64,000 bases of DNA from Lachnospiraceae bacterium. GTDB lineage: Bacteria > Bacillota > Clostridia > Lachnospirales > Lachnospiraceae. Below the pieces are notes generated by a model, which searched no databases, was not told the DNA's origin, and saw nothing but the letters and a program-made list of their open reading frames with translations. Each line of letters begins with the position of its first letter. Within the stretch, counting starts at the first letter, position 1. Positions 1 to 7,480 of this stretch are shown one piece after another. A program made the position numbers and the translations under genes. The stretch spans positions 186,001-250,000 of the forward strand of contig JAAVZU010000042.1 of the NCBI GenBank assembly GCA_022791815.1. Reading direction: 5' to 3'.

Positions 1-480
1 GACCCGTCAGTTGTTTTGGAGAATTCAGATTATTTTTTAAAAGTCCGAGTGAAAACAAAGGAAAAGACAGAATATTTTGTAAAAAATACAATTATGCCTT
101 CCAGTACATACAATTTAGAAGTGTTGGATGTTCTTAAAAATGATGATGGAACCGTGCCAAATAATATAAAGCTGGCGGTGGAAGGTGGAATAGTATCCAT
201 GCAGGACTATGTCAATACCATGGATGAAGACACAAAGAAAAAAACCAAATCTGATAAACTTTCAAAAAAAGAATTAAAAGAAAATGTAATGATAAATGAT
301 GAATCCTATTATGAATTAAAGCAAGGACAGGAATATTATATCCTAGTTTGTGATTTAACAAATGATGAGAATTATAAAGGATATTATGGAATACGTGAAG
401 GTGGATATGATGTATTTCAAGAAAAAAACGGTGAATACGTTAATGTATTGACCAACCATATATTAGATATTCAAAAATAG
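1..480 (+). CDS. 3' part of an unknown, probably exported protein
   Basis: The reading frame is open to the left edge of the window, so the true start is missing; a TTG at position 16 is unlikely to be the real start. About 159 residues are visible, ending at a TAG stop at 478-480. The sequence is lysine- and tyrosine-rich, has no membrane segment and shows no motif I recognise. Its charged, strand-like character would suit the extracytoplasmic part of a lipoprotein, but that is inference because the N-terminus is outside the window. It is the only plus-strand gene in the first 9 kb and converges with the next gene. Confidence 0.6.
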   Translation, partial: DPSVVLENSDYFLKVRVKTKEKTEYFVKNTIMPSSTYNLEVLDVLKNDDGTVPNNIKLAVEGGIVSMQDYVNTMDEDTKKKTKSDKLSKKELKENVMINDESYYELKQGQEYYILVCDLTNDENYKGYYGIREGGYDVFQEKNGEYVNVLTNHILDIQK

Positions 481-521
481 TGACAGTTATATTTTCATTT
501 AGGAATTTCTCATGAAAAACT

Positions 522-560
522 TAGGGGATGTATATTCAAAATATGCCTCCCTTACTTTTT
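522..560 (+). terminator. Probable intrinsic terminator after the first gene
   Basis: An imperfect hairpin (GGGGATGTATAT pairing with ATATGCCTCCC) lies about 45 bases after the stop and runs into a T-rich stretch. Confidence 0.5.
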
Positions 561-605
561 AATGCCCCTAATTCAGACTAGTAACAATTTGTTTTATTCA
601 CCATT

Positions 606-742
606 GTAACTGTTCAGAACCATGAACAATTACGTTTAAACCCATAATAATTCGCCTTCGGCAAAGGGGCTTAAACATTACAAAATATACTTTTTCTTAG
701 GTCATACGCAAAGTAAATGCGTGTTTCTACCTGAATAGTTAC
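606..742. repeat. Full-length ~140-bp structured intergenic repeat (copy 1)
   Basis: This 137-bp element is bounded by GTAACTGTTCAG (606-617) and CTGAATAGTTAC (731-742), which are inverted repeats with one mismatch. Inside are a terminal hairpin (606-633), a second hairpin GTTTAAACCC/GGGCTTAAAC around a CGCCTTCGG core, and a third hairpin ACGCA/TGCGT. It is nearly identical to the element at 58758-58892 and shares its architecture with those at 41543-41686 and 47404-47543. There is no coding potential. Confidence 0.8.
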
Positions 743-771
743 TCGCCATTAACAATTACAAAACAAAATTA

Positions 772-1428
772 TTATAATTCTCTCATCATTAAAAAAAATA
801 CAACAAATAGAAATACATCTGCAATCCAAATTGTATGTATCCCAAATTGGATTGAAAGTATTCCACCAACTCCTGCACCTATAGCAAACACAAAAATAAT
901 GCCGAAATAATATAAAAACTTCCGAAGCTGTTCTTTTTCATGATTTCTTACATAAGCAAACAATGCTTCTGTCCCACTGCGAAGATTTCCAATACACATG
1001 GTACTGGCATAGCCATAACCATTTACTTTGCGAAAAGTCTGGACCTGCATGGAACAGGAAAAAGATACCAGCATGGTTGCAATCATATTGTATTCATAAG
1101 ATAAAACCCCTACTACAGATAAAGTTATAATTTCTAATAATACTATCAATTGTCTCCAATGAAATTTATCAGATTCTTTATATTTTACTTGTATTTGTTC
1201 CGCAACGATTATTCCAGCCATAAAAGCAAGGAGTGGTACAAGATAGTATAATCCCCTTTTCCATTCCCCTGACATAATATGCTGGCTCATCAACACCACA
1301 TTTCCTGTCTGGGCATTAGAAAAAACCCCATCTCTTGTATTGTAAGTATAGGCATCTTGAAATCCGCCAGATAAAGCAAGAATACCACTTAAAAGAAATG
1401 ATTCTGACATCTGCTTATTTTTTTTCAT
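772..1428 (-). CDS. YoaK family (DUF1275) membrane protein
   Basis: The 218-residue protein is almost entirely hydrophobic, with about six membrane segments. Its N-terminal pattern, including GILALSGGFQDAYTY and a FSNAQTGNVVLM segment, is typical of DUF1275/YoaK integral membrane proteins, and the length fits the family. The family has no firmly established substrate. The gene lies 19 bases downstream of another membrane protein gene, behind a MarR regulator gene on the same strand, so it probably belongs to the MarR-controlled operon. The family call is confident; the function is unknown. Confidence 0.85.
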   Translation of the reverse strand: MKKNKQMSESFLLSGILALSGGFQDAYTYNTRDGVFSNAQTGNVVLMSQHIMSGEWKRGLYYLVPLLAFMAGIIVAEQIQVKYKESDKFHWRQLIVLLEIITLSVVGVLSYEYNMIATMLVSFSCSMQVQTFRKVNGYGYASTMCIGNLRSGTEALFAYVRNHEKEQLRKFLYYFGIIFVFAIGAGVGGILSIQFGIHTIWIADVFLFVVFFLMMREL

Positions 1429-1447
1429 GTTGTCCTCTTCCTTTGTA

Positions 1448-2098
1448 TTAAATCTCTAAAATTTCCCGTTGTCCTTTTGTTCCAATAGCTATCTTTATTT
1501 TTCCAATTGTCCTTGCAATATATCCTACTAAAATAGCTGCAATTAAAGTTCCTTCCCTAATGCCATTTAACTGTTGTGCAAATGCAAAGGATAAGATAGC
1601 TGCAATAACCGACATAGATACATCAAAAACAATTTTCGTAATTCCAAATTCAAATTTCCATGTAACACAAACTGCTCTCACAAAAGATTCTCCTGGCAGC
1701 ATAGCCACATCTGCCAATACTTCTAAGTATACACCAAATCCTAAAATAAAACATCCTACAAGAAGTACAAATATCTTCATTCCATAAAATTGTGGATTTA
1801 TATCCTTTAGCAGTACCATTGTAAGATCAATAAAATATCCAAAGGCTATGGAAATAGGAATTTGCAGAATATGTTCTAATTTAAAGTTTTTCCGCAAAAT
1901 AAGTAATTGCAGTAAAATTAACAGCACACTAAAAAATATAGTAAAGTTACCTAGTGTAAATGGGAAATTTAAACTTAACACATAAGGAATAGAGGAAATT
2001 GGTGAAGTGCCAAGATTTGCTTTTGTTACAAAGCTAACACCTAAAGAATTGACAAAAAGTCCAATTGCAAAAACAAGATAACGCTTTAATTTGTCCAT
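1448..2098 (-). CDS. YczE/YitT-like integral membrane protein
   Basis: The protein has 216 residues and about five membrane segments. The N-terminal LGVSFVTKANLGTSPISS region matches the YczE/YyaS/YitT-like (DUF6198-type) family, whose biochemical role is not established. The frame could start 21 bases earlier, but the ATG at 2098 has GGAGGAGT at good spacing and is preferred. That ribosome binding site overlaps the stop of the MarR gene, which implies translational coupling. It is probably co-transcribed with marR and the DUF1275 gene. Confidence 0.8.
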   Translation of the reverse strand: MDKLKRYLVFAIGLFVNSLGVSFVTKANLGTSPISSIPYVLSLNFPFTLGNFTIFFSVLLILLQLLILRKNFKLEHILQIPISIAFGYFIDLTMVLLKDINPQFYGMKIFVLLVGCFILGFGVYLEVLADVAMLPGESFVRAVCVTWKFEFGITKIVFDVSMSVIAAILSFAFAQQLNGIREGTLIAAILVGYIARTIGKIKIAIGTKGQREILEI

Positions 2099-2102
2099 GA
2101 TT

Positions 2103-2528
2103 TTACTCCTCCATACCATCCATATTTTCTTTGATTTTCTGAAATAATTCTAGAAAGGCTTCTTGTTCTGTCTTGGAAATTCCAGAAAATGCCTGTTCTT
2201 CAATATGCAAAAAAGCCTGTTCCACAGATTTTGCCAGTTCCTTACCATAAGATGTCAAAAAAACATAGAGAGAACGTCTATTTCCATCCTTCATTCTACG
2301 TTCTACCATCTTTTTTTCTTCCATACGGTTTAAAAGAACTGTAAGAGAACCGGGTTCAATATAACAGGCTTTGGCAATTTCTTTCTGGCTTACTCCATCA
2401 TGTTCTCTTAAGTAATCCAGAATCTTTGGCTGTCCTATAGTCAGTTCTGTATCCTTCAACTCTGCCAATAAAGATTTCTGCACTATCGCCTGATTCGCCA
2501 TTAGTAAATAGTGAAACGATTGCTTCAT
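2103..2528 (-). CDS. MarR family transcriptional regulator
   Basis: The 141-residue protein has the winged-helix MarR layout. A recognition region lies at roughly residues 48-75 (QKEIAKACYIEPGSLTVLLN), followed by a charged wing (MVERRMKDGNRRSLYVFLT) and a C-terminal dimerisation helix. MarR proteins usually repress their own operon and release DNA on binding a small ligand. The start has AAAGGAGG about nine bases upstream. It is the first gene of a three-gene operon with two membrane proteins, so it probably controls those. The ligand cannot be read from sequence. Confidence 0.9.
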   Translation of the reverse strand: MKQSFHYLLMANQAIVQKSLLAELKDTELTIGQPKILDYLREHDGVSQKEIAKACYIEPGSLTVLLNRMEEKKMVERRMKDGNRRSLYVFLTSYGKELAKSVEQAFLHIEEQAFSGISKTEQEAFLELFQKIKENMDGMEE

Positions 2529-2545
2529 TTATGTATGCCTCCTTT

Positions 2546-2607
2546 GTTATAATTCGAACTGTTATAATTCTAACAAATATTTTAGGCATACTATATGGAA
2601 ATGTCAA
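2546..2607 (-). promoter_or_regulatory. Promoter of the marR operon with a 15-bp-spaced direct repeat
   Basis: On the minus strand TTGACA (2602-2607) and TAAAAT (2579-2584) are 17 bases apart. Just downstream, GTTATAATTC occurs twice (2546-2555 and 2561-2570, plus-strand reading). This is a plausible operator for the MarR protein. Confidence 0.65.
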
Positions 2608-2631
2608 TTGCTTTTTTAGTTTTACATAGAA

Positions 2632-3975
2632 TCACTTTTGTGCCTTCAAAATAGAAACAATTTCCTTTGTATACAATTGTCTTCCATAATACACTCCAAT
2701 AAGTAGCAGCACACCAACCATATAACCTCCTGTCAAAAATAGTGCCTTTACTATCATTTCCCAATTTATAGTCATCTTATAATCGAATAACAGTTGGTAT
2801 TTTTGAAATATACCTAACAATAGAACTATTGAAAAATATCCTCCTATTATTATTGCTACTATTCCCAGCATTAGCACCTGCAACAAATATATCCCACATA
2901 TCTGTATGTTTCTCAACCCTATAGCTCTAAGCATCATAAAATATGCCTGATTTTTCCTAAGCCATAATAGAATCATACAAAACAGATACATTGTTACAGC
3001 CAGAACATAACCAAAACCTATAATTTTTAATATATAATTTACTATCTGAATTTGACTGTCCATTATCTGAAACATTTCTGCCCGAGAGGATCTTCTCAAA
3101 ATATTTTCATCATAATTACCATCCTCAATACTTTGGTTTAACTTCTCATAACTATCAAAATAATAATATAAACAACTGCCTGTAACACGAACTTTACTAT
3201 AATCGGCAGGTCGATAATGAATCAATATTTGTTCTAAGTGCAATGACTCTATATTTGTTTCTCTTATATCTAAAATTCTGCTGTCAAAAATACCACTTAA
3301 TATGTAATCTTGACAATAGGCTTCATTATCACTATCTTTTGTATAAATCGTAATACTTTTGCCAATCATTTTCTCCTGATCATCTGTAGCAATTCCAAAT
3401 CTTTCAAGCATATAATCACTTATAAAAGCTTCTCCTTGATTTTGAGGCAGACTTCCTATATAACAGCTTTCTTTTCCTGTTTCTTTTTTATATTTTTCCA
3501 TTACGCTACTTGGGAAAATAGAATATTCCTTATTATATAATCCCACAAGAAAGTCTTCTTCTTCCATTCCCTTAGTATCTTTATTACTGCTGCTCCATGA
3601 CGGTTTACCCGTATACTCCATATCCCCTATTTTCATAGCCATGTTTCTGATTCTATCTGTTTCTTCTTTTCTATTCACTCTGGCAAATACGCCCATTTCA
3701 TCAGCATGCAATTCTTCTTTTCTGCCACTTTCTTCATCAAGGATTTTCAAAAAATTTTTTATAGAATATCCTTCATTATATTCTGTAAAAAGATAACACT
3801 CTGCTTTGTGGTCAAAATTATAACTTTCCATTTCATTCTGAAAAGATGATAAATATAAATACAGACTTATTATCATCGCTATGCTCATAGTCAAACCAGC
3901 CAATATTTTTATTGTAATCTTTTTTTGTGCCATTAAATTATGGATTGCCAGCCATATATTGTCCCGTATAAACAT
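2632..3975 (-). CDS. ABC transporter permease, FtsX-like (first)
   Basis: The 447-residue protein has one membrane segment near residues 22-45, a large extracytoplasmic region (about 50-310), and three further membrane segments near the C-terminus. This is the MacB/FtsX permease topology. It is the last gene of a three-gene operon with a second permease six bases upstream and an ATPase before that. Such transporters often export or give resistance to peptides, but no histidine kinase or response regulator accompanies this one, so the substrate is unknown. Confidence 0.8.
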   Translation of the reverse strand: MFIRDNIWLAIHNLMAQKKITIKILAGLTMSIAMIISLYLYLSSFQNEMESYNFDHKAECYLFTEYNEGYSIKNFLKILDEESGRKEELHADEMGVFARVNRKEETDRIRNMAMKIGDMEYTGKPSWSSSNKDTKGMEEEDFLVGLYNKEYSIFPSSVMEKYKKETGKESCYIGSLPQNQGEAFISDYMLERFGIATDDQEKMIGKSITIYTKDSDNEAYCQDYILSGIFDSRILDIRETNIESLHLEQILIHYRPADYSKVRVTGSCLYYYFDSYEKLNQSIEDGNYDENILRRSSRAEMFQIMDSQIQIVNYILKIIGFGYVLAVTMYLFCMILLWLRKNQAYFMMLRAIGLRNIQICGIYLLQVLMLGIVAIIIGGYFSIVLLLGIFQKYQLLFDYKMTINWEMIVKALFLTGGYMVGVLLLIGVYYGRQLYTKEIVSILKAQK

Positions 3976-3981
3976 CTTATT

Positions 3982-5079
3982 TCACCCTTTATTCTTCCAT
4001 GCTTGTCTAAAACTTCTCTTCATCAGCACCACACTTATTATGAATATGATACCAGCAAGATAGATAAGTTTGTTTTCGCTGATATACATTCCTTGTATTC
4101 TGCTTTCTAAGAAAAAATTAATATAATATATCACACCATGTGCTATAACCATTGCCATTATGATTGCTGCTAAAGTACACATAATATAGATACCATGATA
4201 AATTTCTTTTATTGTTTTCTTTGGCAAGCCAACTACATATAACATTTGCGTATATTTTTTTCTCTTTTCCAGCCGTATGCTATACAGACTGTTTATTGCA
4301 CTGATTAATAAAAACAGCCCTATTACAGACAGTCCTATAAAAATACTTTTTGCAATAAAAATAAAGGAGAAATACTCCTCTAAATCTCCTGCTTTTAAGA
4401 TTTTTCCTTTAAACCGCATTTTGTATTTCAATAAATCATAATTTTTAATAGTTTTCATATCAGCAGACATACTATATTGATAATTACGCATACCTATTTC
4501 CTCGTTATTAGACAAGAAAGAAAAGGATATATAAATTGTACTCTCATCACATTTTTTCAATATACCTTTTATTATTCCCTCTATTGCTTCTCCATCTTTA
4601 TCTCTTAATTGCAGTTTCTCACCAATATGAAATTTATTACTTTTAAGCAAGTCATTAGATAACCATAAGTCACATTCTTTGTTATTTGACCGATATGACT
4701 TATCCCCCTTCACGACCTCATATTTGTTAAGTTCCTCCTCTCCACTAAGTATATCTACAGCAATATCCTTTTGCACTTTATTGTTATAAATGAGTTTTGC
4801 TTCACTAATATTTTCACAATATATATAAATATTATAAAATCCTGCTTTTTGCAATTCTTTTATATCTTTTTCCTCTACATTGTCCATAGTTGCATAATAT
4901 ACTTCCGGCATACTTTTCTTTAAATAACGGTCAAACATGCTGTCTAAATCAGCCGTAATCACAACCAGTATTAAAATAATAGAATATAACAACATCTTTA
5001 CAAATATAGTTATAAGCACATCTTCTTTATCCTGTTTTATTTCCTTATATATTAAGTTTATTTTATCAAATATTTTCAT
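3982..5079 (-). CDS. ABC transporter permease, FtsX-like (second)
   Basis: The 365-residue protein has an N-terminal membrane segment (about 24-44), a roughly 190-residue outer domain and three C-terminal membrane segments. A conserved-looking cytoplasmic stretch (SIRLEKRKKYTQMLYVVG) resembles the coupling region of FtsX-type permeases. Its start overlaps the end of the ATPase gene by 14 bases, indicating translational coupling. With the adjacent larger permease it would form a heterodimeric pore. Confidence is good on the class and low on the substrate. Confidence 0.8.
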   Translation of the reverse strand: MKIFDKINLIYKEIKQDKEDVLITIFVKMLLYSIILILVVITADLDSMFDRYLKKSMPEVYYATMDNVEEKDIKELQKAGFYNIYIYCENISEAKLIYNNKVQKDIAVDILSGEEELNKYEVVKGDKSYRSNNKECDLWLSNDLLKSNKFHIGEKLQLRDKDGEAIEGIIKGILKKCDESTIYISFSFLSNNEEIGMRNYQYSMSADMKTIKNYDLLKYKMRFKGKILKAGDLEEYFSFIFIAKSIFIGLSVIGLFLLISAINSLYSIRLEKRKKYTQMLYVVGLPKKTIKEIYHGIYIMCTLAAIIMAMVIAHGVIYYINFFLESRIQGMYISENKLIYLAGIIFIISVVLMKRSFRQAWKNKG

Positions 5080-5740
5080 CTTTTATCACAATTCCATCCC
5101 TTAATTCAATCATTCGGTTTGTCTTTTTTGCATCCTCTAAATTATGTGTAACTAATACAACTAATTTTCCTTCCTTTGATAAATCCTCCAGCAGCTTCAT
5201 AACGATATCACCATGATAGGAATCTAAATTTCCGCATGGTTCATCTGCCAATATAACAGAATTCCCATTTATTAATGCTCTTGCAATACAAACCCGTTGT
5301 TTCTCTCCACCTGACAACTTTCCCACATTTACATTACATTTTTCCAACATTCCTACTTTTTCCAGCAAAGAATGTATTTTTTCTTTTCTTTTATTTCTTG
5401 GATATTTTGTCACCATTAATGCTATTTCCACATTTTGGTAAACCGTAAATGTATTTTCTAAATAAAATTCTTGAAATATATATCCAATATTTTCACTTCT
5501 ATACTTTGCCAATTCCTTATCTGTTTTTTGATATATATTTTCGTGGTTATAAATTATGGCACCTTCTGTTGGTTTCGCTAATCCTCCCATAGCATTTAAT
5601 AATGTTGACTTCCCACTTCCGGAACGACCCACTATACTAACAAAGCCACTATCCAGAAACGTAAGTTGAATATCCTTTAGAGCAAGGAAAGCCTGATCGC
5701 CTTCCTGATACCTTACACTTAGATTCTTAACTTCTATCAT
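5066..5740 (-). CDS. ABC transporter ATP-binding protein (MacB/LolD type)
   Basis: The 224-residue cytoplasmic ATPase has all nucleotide-binding motifs: Walker A GRSGSGKST (38-46), signature LSGGEKQ (142-148), Walker B VILADEP (162-168) and an H-loop in VLVTHNL. It energises the two downstream FtsX-like permeases. The frame extends eight codons upstream of the chosen ATG at 5740, but the ATG is preceded by AAAGGGAAA at suitable spacing. The gene leads a three-gene operon transcribed to 2632. Confidence 0.92.
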   Translation of the reverse strand: MIEVKNLSVRYQEGDQAFLALKDIQLTFLDSGFVSIVGRSGSGKSTLLNAMGGLAKPTEGAIIYNHENIYQKTDKELAKYRSENIGYIFQEFYLENTFTVYQNVEIALMVTKYPRNKRKEKIHSLLEKVGMLEKCNVNVGKLSGGEKQRVCIARALINGNSVILADEPCGNLDSYHGDIVMKLLEDLSKEGKLVVLVTHNLEDAKKTNRMIELRDGIVIKDENI

Positions 5741-5796
5741 AATATTTTCCCTTTCTATATACAAGCTTAATTCGTATATATAAAAAATGTAATAAT

Positions 5797-5861
5797 TTGT
5801 TACTGTTCAACCATGTCATTTATATTTTGCCAGAATTTAAGCTATGACTCAACTGTTACAA
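5797..5861. repeat. Short inverted repeat related to the TAACTGTTC family
   Basis: TTGTTACTGTTCAACCATG and an imperfect inverse copy ending in CAACTGTTACAA bound 65 bases of non-coding DNA. The ends resemble those of the ~140-bp elements elsewhere in the window, but the inner hairpins are missing. Confidence 0.4.
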
Positions 5862-5898
5862 AAAAATACAATCCGGAAAATCCAGACTGTATTTTTTT
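5861..5898. terminator. Bidirectional intrinsic terminator
   Basis: TACAATCCGG and its near-complement CCAGACTGTA form a stem with an A-run on the left and a T-run on the right. It lies just past the stop of the minus-strand lipoprotein gene. Confidence 0.75.
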
Positions 5899-5905
5899 AG
5901 TTCTG

Positions 5906-6250
5906 TTATTTTTGTTTCACATAAGTATCATTATAATACTCAATGGTAAATTGTTTTTTGCTAGATCCCTCTTTTAAATCCACTGAATACTCCATACCAC
6001 CACAAATAAATTCTATTCTATCATCGCTTAAAGTAGTAATCTGAGCCACCGTACCATCTTTAAATACTTTATTTTTTCCATTGACCTCATTATGCACCCG
6101 AACACCATTATAAAATGTTGCTTCATGTCTTAGAGCATCAATTTTAATTATTTTTTTCTTATTTTTATAAGTTGAATTACTACATCCTGCTGTACCAAAC
6201 ACCAAGCCAATACATACAATAAACACAATTATTCTCTTTACTTTTTTCAT
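5906..6250 (-). CDS. Small putative lipoprotein
   Basis: The 114-residue protein has a signal peptide ending in a lipobox (FGTAGC), so it is probably lipidated and anchored outside the membrane. The mature part is about 90 residues and matches no family I recognise. The ATG at 6250 is preferred over an in-frame GTG at 6265 because GAAGGAG lies just upstream of the ATG. It follows the next gene upstream by 18 bases and probably shares its promoter. Confidence 0.7.
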   Translation of the reverse strand: MKKVKRIIVFIVCIGLVFGTAGCSNSTYKNKKKIIKIDALRHEATFYNGVRVHNEVNGKNKVFKDGTVAQITTLSDDRIEFICGGMEYSVDLKEGSSKKQFTIEYYNDTYVKQK

Positions 6251-6268
6251 GTCTTTCTCCTTCACCTA

Positions 6269-6769
6269 TTAACCTTTTTTAAATTCTAAAGCTACCTGTT
6301 CTTCAAGTTGTATGGTTATCTTTATTTTCCTTGCATCATATAAAAATCCCATATAGTTGACTGGCGAAATTCTTCCAAAAGAATAGGCATACACATCTTT
6401 CTCTACCTCCAAAAACACACTCTTATCAATCTCTGTCTCTTTTTCACAAAACAGAGCATTCAAGTCTACACTTTCAGATAATTCCTTCTTTTCCTCTTCT
6501 GTCATCTCGCCATTATGTAAATTTTCATAGGCAGTATAGTTATCTACAACCCACTCCTTATAGTAAAAATTCAAATCCACTTGAAAAAACTGTGCCTTTC
6601 CATCCTTTACTTCAATATAAGCATCCGGATATTCCTTTGAATTCTGTACATAATATCTGCCATCTGCGACTGTAGAATCATAAGAAAAAAATACCAGCCA
6701 AATCACGGGAAGAACTACAACTATACAACACAACAACAATATAATTATATTTCTTTTTTTCTTTGTCAT
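6269..6769 (-). CDS. Membrane-anchored protein of unknown function
   Basis: The 166-residue protein has a lysine-rich start and one membrane segment (about residues 7-28), then an extracytoplasmic domain rich in acidic and aromatic residues. I recognise no family. It is the first gene of a two-gene unit with the lipoprotein at 5906, behind a consensus-like promoter. A paired membrane anchor and lipoprotein would suit an envelope complex, but that is inference. Confidence 0.65.
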   Translation of the reverse strand: MTKKKRNIIILLLCCIVVVLPVIWLVFFSYDSTVADGRYYVQNSKEYPDAYIEVKDGKAQFFQVDLNFYYKEWVVDNYTAYENLHNGEMTEEEKKELSESVDLNALFCEKETEIDKSVFLEVEKDVYAYSFGRISPVNYMGFLYDARKIKITIQLEEQVALEFKKG

Positions 6770-6820
6770 TTTCTATATCCCTTTCTCATTATTTATGTAA
6801 TTTTGTTACACAACTCTTGT

Positions 6821-6849
6821 AGTATATATTAGCAAAACAAATTTGTCAA
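6821..6849 (-). promoter_or_regulatory. Sigma-A-type promoter for the 6769/6250 gene pair
   Basis: On the minus strand TTGACA (6844-6849) and TATACT (6821-6826) are separated by 17 bases, upstream of the start at 6769. Confidence 0.7.
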
Positions 6850-6956
6850 CAAATTATTTTATATTATAAAATAACGAAAGTTGTAGTAATAGTATCTATT
6901 CTCTAATTTTCCAAAACCAAACCGCAATTACAAATAACTTTTCCATGATTTCTTCC

Positions 6957-7463
6957 TTATATGTATTTTAATGTTATTCCTTCCAATTTCAACAACTCTA
7001 CCTTTTTCTCCAGCCCTCCTGCATATCCTGTGAGCTTGCCATTTGTACCCACCACTCTATGGCATGGCACAATAATAGAAATGGGATTATGCCCTACTGC
7101 ACCTCCAACTGCTTGTGCTGACATTCTATTTATACCTCGTTTTTTCGCAATCTGCTTTGCAATCTCTCCATAAGTAGTTACTTCACCATAAGGTATTTCC
7201 ATTAAAATCTTCCATACTTCACTACGAAACTCAGTTCCCTTTAGGGAAATAACAGGTGTAAAGTCTGGCTCACTTCCACTAAAGTAAATGTCAAGCCATC
7301 TGGCGGTTTCATCAAAAATTGGCAAATATTTTTCTATGCAATCTTTTGGAACTTCCGTTTCATAGTATTTTTGTCTATCAAATACTAAGCTGGTTAAAGC
7401 TGTTCCATCACTTACCATTATCATTTTCCCAATAGGAGCATCATAGCATTTCTGATAATACAT
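6957..7463 (-). CDS. ogt: Methylated-DNA-protein cysteine methyltransferase
   Basis: The 168-residue protein contains the active-site motif PCHRVVG with the acceptor cysteine at residue 134. Ahead of it is the DNA-binding stretch IPYGEVTTYGEIA, in which the arginine-finger region follows. Ogt/AdaB proteins move alkyl groups from O6-alkylguanine or O4-alkylthymine to their own cysteine in a single-use repair reaction. The N-terminal domain is short, as in Ogt. The gene lies 17 bases downstream of the 7481 gene and may be co-transcribed with it, without an obvious functional link. Confidence 0.95.
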   Translation of the reverse strand: MYYQKCYDAPIGKMIMVSDGTALTSLVFDRQKYYETEVPKDCIEKYLPIFDETARWLDIYFSGSEPDFTPVISLKGTEFRSEVWKILMEIPYGEVTTYGEIAKQIAKKRGINRMSAQAVGGAVGHNPISIIVPCHRVVGTNGKLTGYAGGLEKKVELLKLEGITLKYI

Positions 7464-7480
7464 GCTTCCACCTCTTTTCT

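Noticed and set aside
2398-2607. 69-codon minus-strand reading frame over the MarR gene start
   Set aside because: It overlaps the MarR gene and its promoter in another frame, has no ribosome binding site and shows no family character.
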